Assembly: GCA_001632435.1 (NCBI GenBank)
Contig: KV423978.1
Span: 103,149-167,148, forward strand
Direction: 5' to 3'
DNA: 64,000 nucleotides
Origin: Calocera cornea HHB12733
Lineage: Eukaryota > Basidiomycota > Dacrymycetes > Dacrymycetales > Dacrymycetaceae
Below, in pieces: positions 24,703 to 34,633 of this stretch. The notes under the pieces were generated by a model, which did not search any database, was not told where the DNA came from, and worked only from the letters and a program-made list of their open reading frames with translations. The position numbers and the translations under genes were made by a program. Each line of letters opens with the position of its first letter. Within the stretch, counting starts at the first letter, position 1.

Positions 24703-25165
24703 TTGCTTCCTCTATGGTTTACTTCCGCTTGAATCTTTGCTTCCCCTGTGGCGTTGCTTCCGCTTTCAAATACTTGTTTCCGCTCGGTAATCTACTTCCG
24801 CTGAATATGAGGCTTCGGCTTTGCTTTGTATCCGCTTAGTATTCTACTTCCGCTTGATGGATGCCCGATGGTTTGTTGCCGCTCGCTATCTTGTTTCCGC
24901 TCACTATCTTGTTTCGGCTCACTAATCAATCTACCTCCGCTTGGTGCTTTACGTTTTTTTTTGGCTTCCGTCTTCCGTCCTTGGGGTTGCATCCGTGTAT
25001 GGGCTGCTCCCGTTGCCGAATTTGTTTCCGCTACCTACTTTCATCCTTTGAGCATTTTACTTCCGCGTGTTGATGTGCTTCCACTCAGAGGCATTACCTG
25101 CTCTACGGCTTGTTCTGCTGAAACTCCTGCTTCCGCGACAGGGGAGGCTTCCGCTCTAATGATTG
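24703..25165 (+). repeat. 18-nt-period degenerate array, block A2
   Basis: Same motif and strand as A1: units such as TTTACTTCCGCTTGAATC, CTTGTTTCCGCTCACTAT and TTTGTTGCCGCTCGCTAT follow at 18 nt, with some longer units. About twenty recognisable cores. The block begins about 215 bp downstream of the MOT1 stop and ends just before the inverted-repeat element. Confidence 0.85.
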
Positions 25166-25197
25166 CCTCGTGCAGAGGGCAGAGCAATTAAGATAGT

Positions 25198-25613
25198 GAT
25201 CTAGCAATACGGGGTCCTATTTCGCTACATAGCACCCAGACGCGCGCATCCGGTGGGTAAACATCATATTATTTTTACACAACATGGTACAATGAAGCTA
25301 TTCTATCAGCTTTCATAGAAGTGTAAGCATGTACTGTGGTACATAGGCTTAAACAATATGAAATGCTGCTCGTAAGGCTTTGCCCAGTGCAAGGTGGCTC
25401 CTTACCAGCAGAGGGCGGAGCGAACCTCACAGCAATCACTGTAAGAATTATCCTCTTCCTCTTCTACTGAAAGCAGAACATATTAGGCGCTCACAAATGT
25501 GGATAGAGTGTCTTCTTTGTGCAACTTATGTGGAAATAATATGATGTTTACCCAACCGGACGCGCGCGACTGGGTGCTATGTAGCGAAATAGGGCCCATT
25601 AATGCTAGATCGC
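25198..25613. mobile_element. MITE-like element with long terminal inverted repeats
   Basis: The left end (GATCTAGCAATACGGGGTCC, then a run including TTCGCTACATAGCACCCAG and GGTAAACATCATATTATTT) is repeated in inverse orientation at the right end, finishing at TGCTAGATC. The arms are about 80-90 bp with a few mismatches and surround about 240 bp of non-coding sequence. The size (about 416 bp), long arms and absence of an ORF fit a non-autonomous DNA transposon. A clear target-site duplication was not found, so the superfamily is not assigned. Confidence 0.75.
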
Positions 25614-26427
25614 CATTTTAACGCGATTGTCGGTGCTATCCGACATAAAAGCTCATACTGAAGCCAATCCGACCGTTGTGGTGAGAGCCGCGCACCGTTT
25701 GCCCACATAACAGGTCAAACTGTGCTGCGGGCCGCCCAGCGCAACAAAAGACGCGCAACGATGAAAAGCACGGTTACGGCCTCGAGAACCAAACCCGTTG
25801 CGGAGCAAGGGGCGTGCTTTCCGTCCGTTTTGAGCGTTTGAGTCGACCATTTAATACGAGCTGCACACCCCGTGCTCGAGCTGAGTTTGCGGGCGCGGGT
25901 GCGAAGTTAGGAGAGCGCGCGCCAGTGGCGGTTGAGCTGTGAGGTTAGGGCCTCGAGTCGTGCTCACTATCTCCACTCTGTCTGTCATTCTCCAAGAGCG
26001 TTTCTACTGAAGCGGAACGGTGGACACATCTTGGCAGCACGCGTGAGATGAAGCAAATCCGCTCCGTACCGGAAGCGAGGCTTTGGGCTCTCCGGAAGGA
26101 CCCTGTCGAGACAGCAGACAGAATGAAATTACCTCCGCCCCCTCCCACCGGAAGCGAACTTTTTCCCGAGACTCCTTGACGCGGACGCGGGAGCAGACGG
26201 AATCAACGAATTACCCCCGAGGGTCGGCGAATCCCGCGTGCCTGCTGGCTTTGGAAAGTGGCGCGTGACGATTGGTCGGTTGCCCGTAGTAAGATGCGGA
26301 GGCGCGAATCGGGGAAGAGAGAACAAGCGCACTCTCCTGCCGGCCAAAGCCGCCCTTCCCTGCCACTGGCAGCCTCCTGGACAGCTCTCCCCCTCTTCAC
26401 CTCACTCGCTGTCTTCCCTTACCCACC
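25614..26427 (+). promoter_or_regulatory. Upstream region of SDH1
   Basis: About 800 bp, GC-rich, with palindrome-like CG-rich words (GGCGCGCGC types). Two isolated ACCGGAAGCG motifs (about 26070 and 26147) resemble single units of the 18-nt array core. No gene is supported on either strand. Confidence 0.35.
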
Positions 26428-28975
26428 ATGTTGCGACGGTCGCTCGCCCGTTCTCCATCGGCAGCCCTCAGGCGTCAGTTCCACGCGTCGGCGTCGGCCG
26501 CTCGTCTTGTCGCGACCCAACCCGTGCGTGCTCAGGAAGTCAAGGTGCGGGCCCCGCTTCGCCGCCCATGCTTCAATGATATTCATGCATCCTTCCTATT
26601 TCAAGGCGTGGGGTCCGGTAGCGGGAAAGTATCCCCTCATCGAGCACGAATATGATGCTATCGTCGTGTATGTCATCTCAATTTGGGTGTCTTAGCTGAA
26701 TGTCATGACTGAGTTCTGTAGGGGTGCTGGCGCCGCCGGTCTGCGAGCTGCCTTCGGGTTGGCGGAGGCTGGCTTCAACACAGCGTGTATTACCAAGCTC
26801 TTTCCCACCAGGAGTCATACAGTCGCAGCTCAAGTAGGCAGATCCTTCCCGACTTCTGTTAGCACTACCTGATCACATTTCAGGGTGGTATCAATGCAGC
26901 ACTCGGTGTACGTCGCAAGCGGTTGACAGCGACACTTCGGCTAACAGAAGTCTCCACAGAACATGACGGAGGATGATTGGAGATGGCATATGTACGATAC
27001 AGTGAGCGTATCCCAGCTTCATGTATGACGTTCCTCTCACAAAGTCCAGGTCAAAGGTTCCGACTGGCTGGGCGACCAGGATGCCATCCATTACATGTGC
27101 CGTGAGGCGCCTGCCACCGTTATCGAGGTAATACCTTGCAATTTCTGTGTGCACTGCACTCGTTGAGCTTTGTCTCTAGCTTGAGCATTTTGGCGTGCCA
27201 TTTTCGCGCACGAAAGAAGGCAAAATCTATCAGCGGGCCTTCGGAGGCCAATCTCTCAATTATGGTAAGGGTGGTCAGGCGTATCGATGTGCCGCGGTGG
27301 CCGATAGAACTGGGCACGCTCTCCTTCACACGCTCTATGGCCAGTCTCTGAAGCACAACACCCAATTCTTCATCGAATACTTTGCCTTGGACCTAATCAT
27401 GCATGACGGGAAATGCGTTGGTGTCATAGCTCTCAACATGGAGGATGGAACCCTTCATCGTTTCCGCGCCCACGATACTGTGCTGGCTACTGGAGGTTAT
27501 GGCCGGACTTATTTCAGCTGCACCAGCGCGCACACGTGCACTGGAGATGGGAACGCGATGGTCACCCGCGCAGGTCTTCCTCTCCAGGACCTTGAGTTTG
27601 TGCAATTCCATCCTACTGGGATCTACGGAGCAGGATGCCTCATCACCGAAGGTCAGCTCATCTGGTTCTGCCTCCAATTTGTTTCTTATTCGAGCTTCAG
27701 GGTCCCGTGGTGAGGGAGGATATCTCTTGAATTCTGAAGGAGAGCGCTTCATGGAACGCTATGCGCCTACAGCCAAAGATCTTGCTTCTCGGGATGTTGT
27801 GTCACGCAGCATGACAATTGAAATCAGGGAGGGCCGTGGCGTTGGACCGGATAAAGATCATCTGTATCTCCAGCTGAGCCACCTCCCCCCCGAGGTGTTG
27901 CATGAACGACTTCCCGGGATCTCCGAAACTGCTGCTATCTTCAGTGGAGTTGACGTCACCAAAGAACCGATTCCCGTGCTGCCAACAGTCCATTACAACA
28001 GTAAGCCGTTTCGTTCGTCACAATCCATGCATCTTATGCTTTTGTCAGTGGGCGGAATTCCTACCAAGTTCACTGGGGAGGTCCTCACCATCGACAAGGT
28101 CCGTCGTTGCTCTCACTGGAGACATGTTTTCCCCTTTGCTCATGACGTCGATAGAATGGCGAAGATCAAGTTGTTCCCGGCCTGTACGCAGCTGGTGAAG
28201 CCGCATGCGTCTCTGTTCACGGTGCCAACCGTCTGGGCGCAAATTCTCTGCTTGATATCGTCGTTTTCGGTCGTGCCTGCGCCCATCACATCAAAGAGAC
28301 ACTGGAGCCGGGCAAACCGCACGAATCGATTCCCTCAGATGCCGGAATGGCATCCATCGAGCACCTTGATCAAATCCGCAACTCGAATGGTGCGAAGCCA
28401 ACCGCTCAAATCAGGCTCGATATGCAGAAGACAATGCAATCCGACGCTGCCGTATTCAGGTACAGGAGTTGTTCTTCGATTTGGCACCCTATTGAACAAC
28501 AACAGAACCCAGAAATCGCTCGATGAAGGTGTCACGAAGATGACGGCGAACTTCAAAAGCTATAATGATGTTGGCATCAAGGACCGCAGCATGATCTGGA
28601 ATTCGTAAGTCACATTTGCTTCAACCCCCTACACCGATTGATGGTGCCATCAGAGACCTTGTGGAAACACTTGAGCTGCGGAATCTGCAGCAGAACGCGA
28701 TGCAAACAGTTGTCGCTGCTGCTGCACGCAAAGAGAGCCGTGGGGCTCACGCCCGTGAAGACTTCCCAGAGGTGAGCAGCGCACTCACGGGCAAGAATTG
28801 TTTCTCACGCACGATTCTAACCCAGAGAGACGATCAGCACTGGATGAAGCATACATTGACGTTCCAGCGCGACGCTTCCAAACCTGATGTCGAGATACAC
28901 TACCGTAAGGTGACTGGAACAACACTGGATGAGAATGAGTGTAAGGCTGTGCCACCTTTCAAGAGGGTGTATTGA
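26428..28975 (+). CDS. SDH1: Succinate dehydrogenase flavoprotein subunit
   Basis: Multi-exon gene. The N-terminal presequence [20 protein letters not shown] is mitochondrial. After splicing, the order is: [20 protein letters not shown] (FAD dinucleotide fold), [17 protein letters not shown] (the His that carries covalent FAD), [45 protein letters not shown] (substrate-binding loop), LPTVHYNMGGIPTKF, then [20 protein letters not shown]. The C-terminal domain ends [18 protein letters not shown] and PPFKRVY. It oxidises succinate in complex II of the inner mitochondrial membrane. The junction at about 28000-28048 uses an A/TG split codon to build the M of MGG. All catalytic blocks appear intact. 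Confidence 0.95.
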
Positions 28976-29029
28976 GTAGGTACAAAGCATTTCTCATTGC
29001 TGCGTTTTTCTACAAAGTAACTATTCCAT

Positions 29030-29620
29030 GCTGATGAGCTTGTTTCCGCTGGAGACAATTACTTCCTCGCAAGCGGTGTAGTAAGAGGCTTTCGCTTCCT
29101 TCCGCACTGCTGGTGTACGCTTGACGGAATGATTTTCAAGACGTGAAAAGACACTTCACAACCGGCCCGAAGGAACTATACGTCCGCTGAGTACTTTGCG
29201 TCCGGGTGGACATTTACTTCCGCCCCAAGTTTTTGCATCCGTGTGTTTTTGCGTCCGTTCTGCATTTTTGCTTCCTATCAGTGATTGCTTCCGCTGTGAG
29301 TCTACCTCCTTGACGAGCATTATTCCCAGGGTAGCCTAGTGCAGATGGCAGAGCGAGTGTCACCAACTCAAAGTCGTGCGATTGTGGGCCACGTGAGCCA
29401 CATGCTGTTCTCCACCTTGGTTCATTGTTAGGGTGTGGTTTCCAAGACGTTGAGGCCGACACGATGCGTCCTCATGACAAGTTCCTGGAACACTACTCGT
29501 CTTGACAGACGAGGAGCGTGTGATTTGTTTCCACTTGGGGGATTACTTTCCGCTTGAAAAAGTTGAATCCGCTACCCATAATTACTTCCGCTTAGGAGTG
29601 GCAGGGCCAGTCAGACGCTG
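29030..29620 (+). repeat. 18-nt-period array, block A3a
   Basis: This sparse array (TTGTTTCCGCT, TTTACTTCCGCC, TTTTGCATCCGTG, ATTGCTTCCGCT) starts about 55 bp after the SDH1 stop. Units are more diverged and interrupted than in A1. The part from 29152 onward is included in the 1351-bp inverted repeat. Confidence 0.75.
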
Positions 29621-30502
29621 TGTACTCTTATCCCCTCATCCTCGCACTGCAAACCGCGTCTGTCCCTCGCTCAGAGGTGCGCTACAGCAGTTGACTGGTC
29701 ATTGTTCTGAGTTCAGTGTAAACAGATGACACATACATGTTGGTGACGTCTGAGGTCCGCTCCGCTCCAATGTGTCCACGTCAAGCCACGTAGCAGTAGG
29801 GACTTGGAAGCCTGGGGTTCATTTTGGTCCCACCTGCCGGTGTGTCTTCCCCGCTCGGCCAGTTCCTGTATAATTCATTTCCACTGTGTACTTTGCTTCC
29901 CCCAGAATTTTTACTTCCGCTCTGCATCTTGCCTCCGCTTTTCTATTTAATGCTGCGTTCCCATTTGCAGCCGCTGAAGGGTTTGCTTCCGCTCTCGCGT
30001 TTTCTTCCGCTATATGGTCTGCTTCCGTTGTTGCATTTGCTGCCGCCGATTCGTGTGCTTCCGCTGTTGTATTTGCCTCCGCGGTGCGTTTGCTTCCGAC
30101 ATTGCATCTGCTTCCGCTACTGCATTTGCCTCCGCGGTGTAGTTTGCTGCCGCAGTATCGTTTGCCTCCGTGATTTCGTTTGCCTCCGCTGTACCATTTG
30201 CCTCCCCGCTTTGTCATTGGGTTCTGCTACCTCATCTGCCTCCGTAGTACCATTTGCGTCCACCCACCCACATGTTGCCTCCGCCATATCATTTGCGTCC
30301 GCTGTGCAGTCTACTTTCACTACACAATTCGGTTCCGCTATGCAGTTTGCTTCACCGATATGGAGGCTACCTTGCTTCATTATTGACGAGAAGCAAGGGG
30401 ATTTGAGTCCACTGGCTTTCACCCCATTCCTGCGGCCCGTGAAAGTGTCCTCCGGAACAGAACATCTTCAGTTCAAGTACAGACATGTAACCAGTGACCA
30501 CT
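29152..30502 (+). repeat. 1351-bp inverted repeat, left arm
   Basis: The sequence from CACTTCACAACCGGCCCG (29152) to CCAGTGACCACT (30502) recurs in reverse orientation at 42622-43972. Both arms are exactly 1351 bp. Translations of every long reading frame are identical between them, as are all stretches I compared base by base. The arms contain 18-nt arrays and a 250-bp non-array spacer. The 13 kb between arms holds satellite units, Gypsy copies and the scaffold gap. Confidence 0.93.
29870..30365 (+). repeat. 18-nt-period array, block A3b
   Basis: The most regular array in the window, with about 27 units. Examples are TTTGCTTCCGCTCTCGCG, TTTGCTTCCGACATTGCA and TTTGCCTCCGCGGTGTAG. The reading is TTTGCYTCCGCT plus six variable bases at 18 nt. 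It lies wholly inside the left inverted-repeat arm. Confidence 0.9.
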
Positions 30503-30544
30503 TAAGCAATGGGGTGAACAAGCGGCACCACCCCAAGCTCCACT

Positions 30545-30934
30545 CTGGCCAAGCAAGATATGACCAAAAGTTGCACTTGATGCAATTGGTCCGAAGCAAC
30601 TTTTCAGTACTGCCGCACCATTTCTACACTGCTCAGGGTCCTGCTTGTGTCGGTGCAGCATGTTGGTACTATTGATCACATGAACAAGGGGCACACCCCA
30701 AATTCCATTCGGGCCAATATACGACCAAAAGTTGCACTGGATGCAATTGGTCCAAAGCAACTTTCATGCACTGTAGCACCATTTCTCCATCAACCAGGGT
30801 CCTTCCTGTATTTGCACAGGATGTTGGTACTATTGACGCGGTAAACCAGTGGCAGTGCCACCAGTGAGTCCCTGGGGCAGATATGACCAGAAGTTGCACT
30901 TGATGCAATTGGTCGGAAGCAACTTTCATGTACT
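30545..30934 (+). repeat. Satellite units (about 161-162 bp), left group
   Basis: Two full units start at the landmark GTACTGCCGCACC/GCACTGTAGCACC (30607 and 30768), preceded by a partial unit. The spacing is 161 and 162 bp. They carry CACCATTTCTCCATCAACC and GACCAGAAGTTGCACTTGATG, which recur at 41997-42545 in the same orientation. The last unit is interrupted at GTACT (30930-30934) by the Gypsy 5' LTR. Confidence 0.85.
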
Positions 30935-31076
30935 TGTAAGACTCCTTCCCTTGTCTACTACCAATTCTTCCTTCTACTTTCTACCCATGCCTTCATATGC
31001 TGTGCACCCTTCCTTGACTTTACTGGTGTTGTATACCACCTGGGTCACATGACTTACACCCCTACCTCTTGTTGGA
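30935..31076 (+). mobile_element. Gypsy 5' LTR, 5' portion (cut by gap)
   Basis: It begins TGTAAGACTCC and is nearly identical over 142 bp to the LTR at 37038. The rest falls in the scaffold gap. The upstream 5 bp, GTACT, is the left copy of the target duplication. Confidence 0.88.
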
Positions 31077-31941
31077 NNNNNNNNNNNNNNNNNNNNNNNN
31101 NNNNNNNNNNNNNNNNNNNNNNNNNNNNNNNNNNNNNNNNNNNNNNNNNNNNNNNNNNNNNNNNNNNNNNNNNNNNNNNNNNNNNNNNNNNNNNNNNNNN
31201 NNNNNNNNNNNNNNNNNNNNNNNNNNNNNNNNNNNNNNNNNNNNNNNNNNNNNNNNNNNNNNNNNNNNNNNNNNNNNNNNNNNNNNNNNNNNNNNNNNNN
31301 NNNNNNNNNNNNNNNNNNNNNNNNNNNNNNNNNNNNNNNNNNNNNNNNNNNNNNNNNNNNNNNNNNNNNNNNNNNNNNNNNNNNNNNNNNNNNNNNNNNN
31401 NNNNNNNNNNNNNNNNNNNNNNNNNNNNNNNNNNNNNNNNNNNNNNNNNNNNNNNNNNNNNNNNNNNNNNNNNNNNNNNNNNNNNNNNNNNNNNNNNNNN
31501 NNNNNNNNNNNNNNNNNNNNNNNNNNNNNNNNNNNNNNNNNNNNNNNNNNNNNNNNNNNNNNNNNNNNNNNNNNNNNNNNNNNNNNNNNNNNNNNNNNNN
31601 NNNNNNNNNNNNNNNNNNNNNNNNNNNNNNNNNNNNNNNNNNNNNNNNNNNNNNNNNNNNNNNNNNNNNNNNNNNNNNNNNNNNNNNNNNNNNNNNNNNN
31701 NNNNNNNNNNNNNNNNNNNNNNNNNNNNNNNNNNNNNNNNNNNNNNNNNNNNNNNNNNNNNNNNNNNNNNNNNNNNNNNNNNNNNNNNNNNNNNNNNNNN
31801 NNNNNNNNNNNNNNNNNNNNNNNNNNNNNNNNNNNNNNNNNNNNNNNNNNNNNNNNNNNNNNNNNNNNNNNNNNNNNNNNNNNNNNNNNNNNNNNNNNNN
31901 NNNNNNNNNNNNNNNNNNNNNNNNNNNNNNNNNNNNNNNNN
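31077..31941. other. Scaffold gap (865 N)
   Basis: A run of undetermined bases. By alignment to the second copy (37180-38203, 1024 bp) the missing sequence should be the rest of the LTR and the 5' part of gag. The N length is therefore probably an estimate. Confidence 0.98.
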
Positions 31942-33242
31942 CACCTGCACTTGGATCCTACCCTTTGTGCTACTGCCACCCTCAAAGACCTTGCCTCTGG
32001 CCTTGCCAAGCTCAAAGAAGTCCTCAACCTGGACAATGAGAGGATCAAGGCAGCAACCTCACACCACTACAAGAGGGAGCAGAAGCGCACCCAGACCACC
32101 ACCATTGCTGTACAGACACACACCAGCCACTCCAACACTTGTGGCTCCACTCCTGCTGTGTCCACCATACATTACCCCCCCAAGCTGACTGAACTGGAAT
32201 GCAAGTACCTTGCCACTTTTGATGGCTGCAACAAGTGTCACAAGATCAAGGCTGGTGGACTCCATGCCAATCACAACTTTGCAATGGCTGAGGAGGAAAA
32301 GGAGGTAGCAAGGAAGGCTGCAGAGTGGGATACTCATGCCCAGCCCCAGCCAGCCCACAAGTCTGCCAACGTCAAGGTTAAGGGCAAGGCACATGCCCAC
32401 TCCTCCAAGACCAAGGCCACAAAGGGCACATCCAAGAAAGCCTTGAAGTGCCCTGCCACACCCTCGAGCAGCTCTGAGAAACAACACACTGAGTCCAGCA
32501 GTGCAGAGTACACCTCTGCTGAAGAGGATGTGTATGTCAACTCAGAGGTGGCTACTATCACAGTGCACTTCTGTGTCTCCCACCACTCTGAAGATGCACT
32601 CATTGACTCTGGTTGTTCTTCTCTTTCTCATCTCAGATTGTCTGGCAACTAAGCTTGCTCTTCCTAGACATCACCTTCCCCAATCACAACCAGTGGAACA
32701 GGCACTGAGAGATCAGAGAGGAGGACAGCACAGGTTGAGGGAATATGTTGGGCTATCCCTCTATCATCCAACCCCACACTTTAGCACTTGCCCCCTTCAT
32801 TTCAAAGTTGCTCCCTTTGATGGACAACAGCTTATCCTTGGTACTCCCTTCCTCCGAGAATACAATATTGTTCTGAAGTTCTCACCCCCCTGCTGTCATA
32901 CCTCAAGGGCACAGGACAAGACCCCATCTCTGGCAAGACCTACTTGTAATCAGCTAACATGACAGTCACACCTGCATTTACCCAGATGTGTGCAGCTCTA
33001 CTCTGCTCTAAGGATCTCCAGCAAGGTGAAGACCTGCAAGGATAAAAACACAGACTCATACAAGAGTTTGCAGACCACTTCCCAGCCAACATCCCAGACC
33101 TTGGACCAGTGCCTCCAGCTCTTCCAAGGGAAGACCTTGACACTGCACACATCCAACTGCAAGATCACAATAAGAAGACGCCCAAGGTTTACTCTTGCCT
33201 CAACACTATTTGTCTGCATTTCAGACACTTATTCAGCAACAC

Positions 33243-33674
33243 TGAAAGGACCGCTGAAACAGTCCTCACTGATGATCCAATCCAGTAGATGTCGCTCCTG
33301 AAGTACTGTTAAAACTGTTCTGTATTTCAAGACATCTAGATGCAGTACAGGAGTGGTGGTATAACAAAGGAAAGGATCAGGGACCAATGAGCCCGGTGCA
33401 GCAGAGTCAAGGGACCAGCAGAGTCAGGCTGCACAAGAGTCAAGGACCGGCTGGAGTCCGGTGCCTGCACTCTACAACACTGTCTGCTGGCTACAGCAGA
33501 ATTAGAAAAAACATATGGCCAGTGTGGAATGAAAGAGTGAGAGGCATAGATGGTAAATCCCCTTTTATAACATACCCAAGAATTGAGGGGAGCAAGATAG
33601 AAGGAGTGCAAAGTGACAGGTGGTGATGGGTCAGTCTTCAGCAACAGAGTAAGACGGAGTGGCCGAGTCTTACA
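33243..33674 (-). mobile_element. Solo LTR inserted in reverse transcriptase of copy 1
   Basis: 432 bp, from TGAAAGGACC to GAGTCTTACA, so it is in reverse orientation relative to the host element (its LTR reads TGTAAGACTC...GGTCCTTTCA). It is flanked by an exact 5-bp duplication AACAC (33238-33242 and 33675-33679). The second copy lacks it at the same position, which confirms the insertion. Confidence 0.9.
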
Positions 33675-34154
33675 AACACCTGGATGCTGGACACATCAGG
33701 ATGTCCAAAGCTGACAGTGCATTCCCGGCCTTTGTTATTCCAAAGAAGGATCCTACTGTGCTGCCTTGTCTGGTCATTGATTACCGTGCTCTCAATGCCA
33801 ACACTGTCAAAGACAAGTACCCCCCACCCAAAATTGACAACATCCTTGACCTAGCTGGCAATGCCAAATACTGGGGCGAAATTGACATGACCAACTTGTT
33901 CTTCCAAACCCGTGTACACCCAGACAATATTGCACATAATGCCTTCACTATGCCCATGGGCATGTATGAATGGATGGTGATGCCAATGGGTTTCTGCAAT
34001 GCACCCAGCATTCACCAACACCATATGGTCAAGGCACTCAGCCATCTCATTGGCAAGTTCTGCCATGTTTACATGGATGACATTATCATCTCATCACAAT
34101 CTCTGGCAGAACACTGTGACAACTGCACTCAAGTGCTACAAGCACTTGGGGATG

Positions 34155-34633
34155 TGTGAGGGCACACAGGCTTCTGGTAAGGCTGCTACCTAGACAGGAA
34201 GGGAAGAGTCACACTAACAAGGGCAGGGCAGGGATGGTTGACTTGATGACAATTGGGATTGTCCTCCAGTATGCCTGTGGAGCATCCTCATAGACCAGGT
34301 CTGAGGGATCAGAACACAGGAAGTGCTAACTACTTATACACAGAGGGGTGCACAGGAGAAAGAGAAGTGGAGTCATGATGCTGTGGCTGATGACAGAGGG
34401 CAAGTCATGTATTGCAGCACTCTGACATCATAGGTGACCCTCTCATGACTGGGGAGTCCAGGCCTAGGGTCCAGACCATGACATCATGGTAATGCTGTGC
34501 TAGTGTCACAGCTGACACCTCATGATATCATCCTTGCCTCATAGAGGCTCCACAGCTATGACATCATCACCTAGTGGTGGGAAGGTGAAGAGAGAGAGAG
34601 AAAATAGAAGTGGTCTAGGGCTGTACCCTGACA
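34155..34633 (+). mobile_element. Second solo LTR in copy 1, different family
   Basis: 479 bp, from TGTGAGGGCACACAG to GTACCCTGACA, with an exact 5-bp duplication GGATG (34150-34154 and 34634-34638). Copy 2 is uninterrupted here (GGGATGCTGATCTC). A related LTR of 636 bp lies at 54340-54975. Confidence 0.9.

Noticed and set aside
31049..32652. Long ORFs across the run of N
   Set aside because: They are open only because undetermined bases contain no stops. Only the part from 31942 has real gag content.
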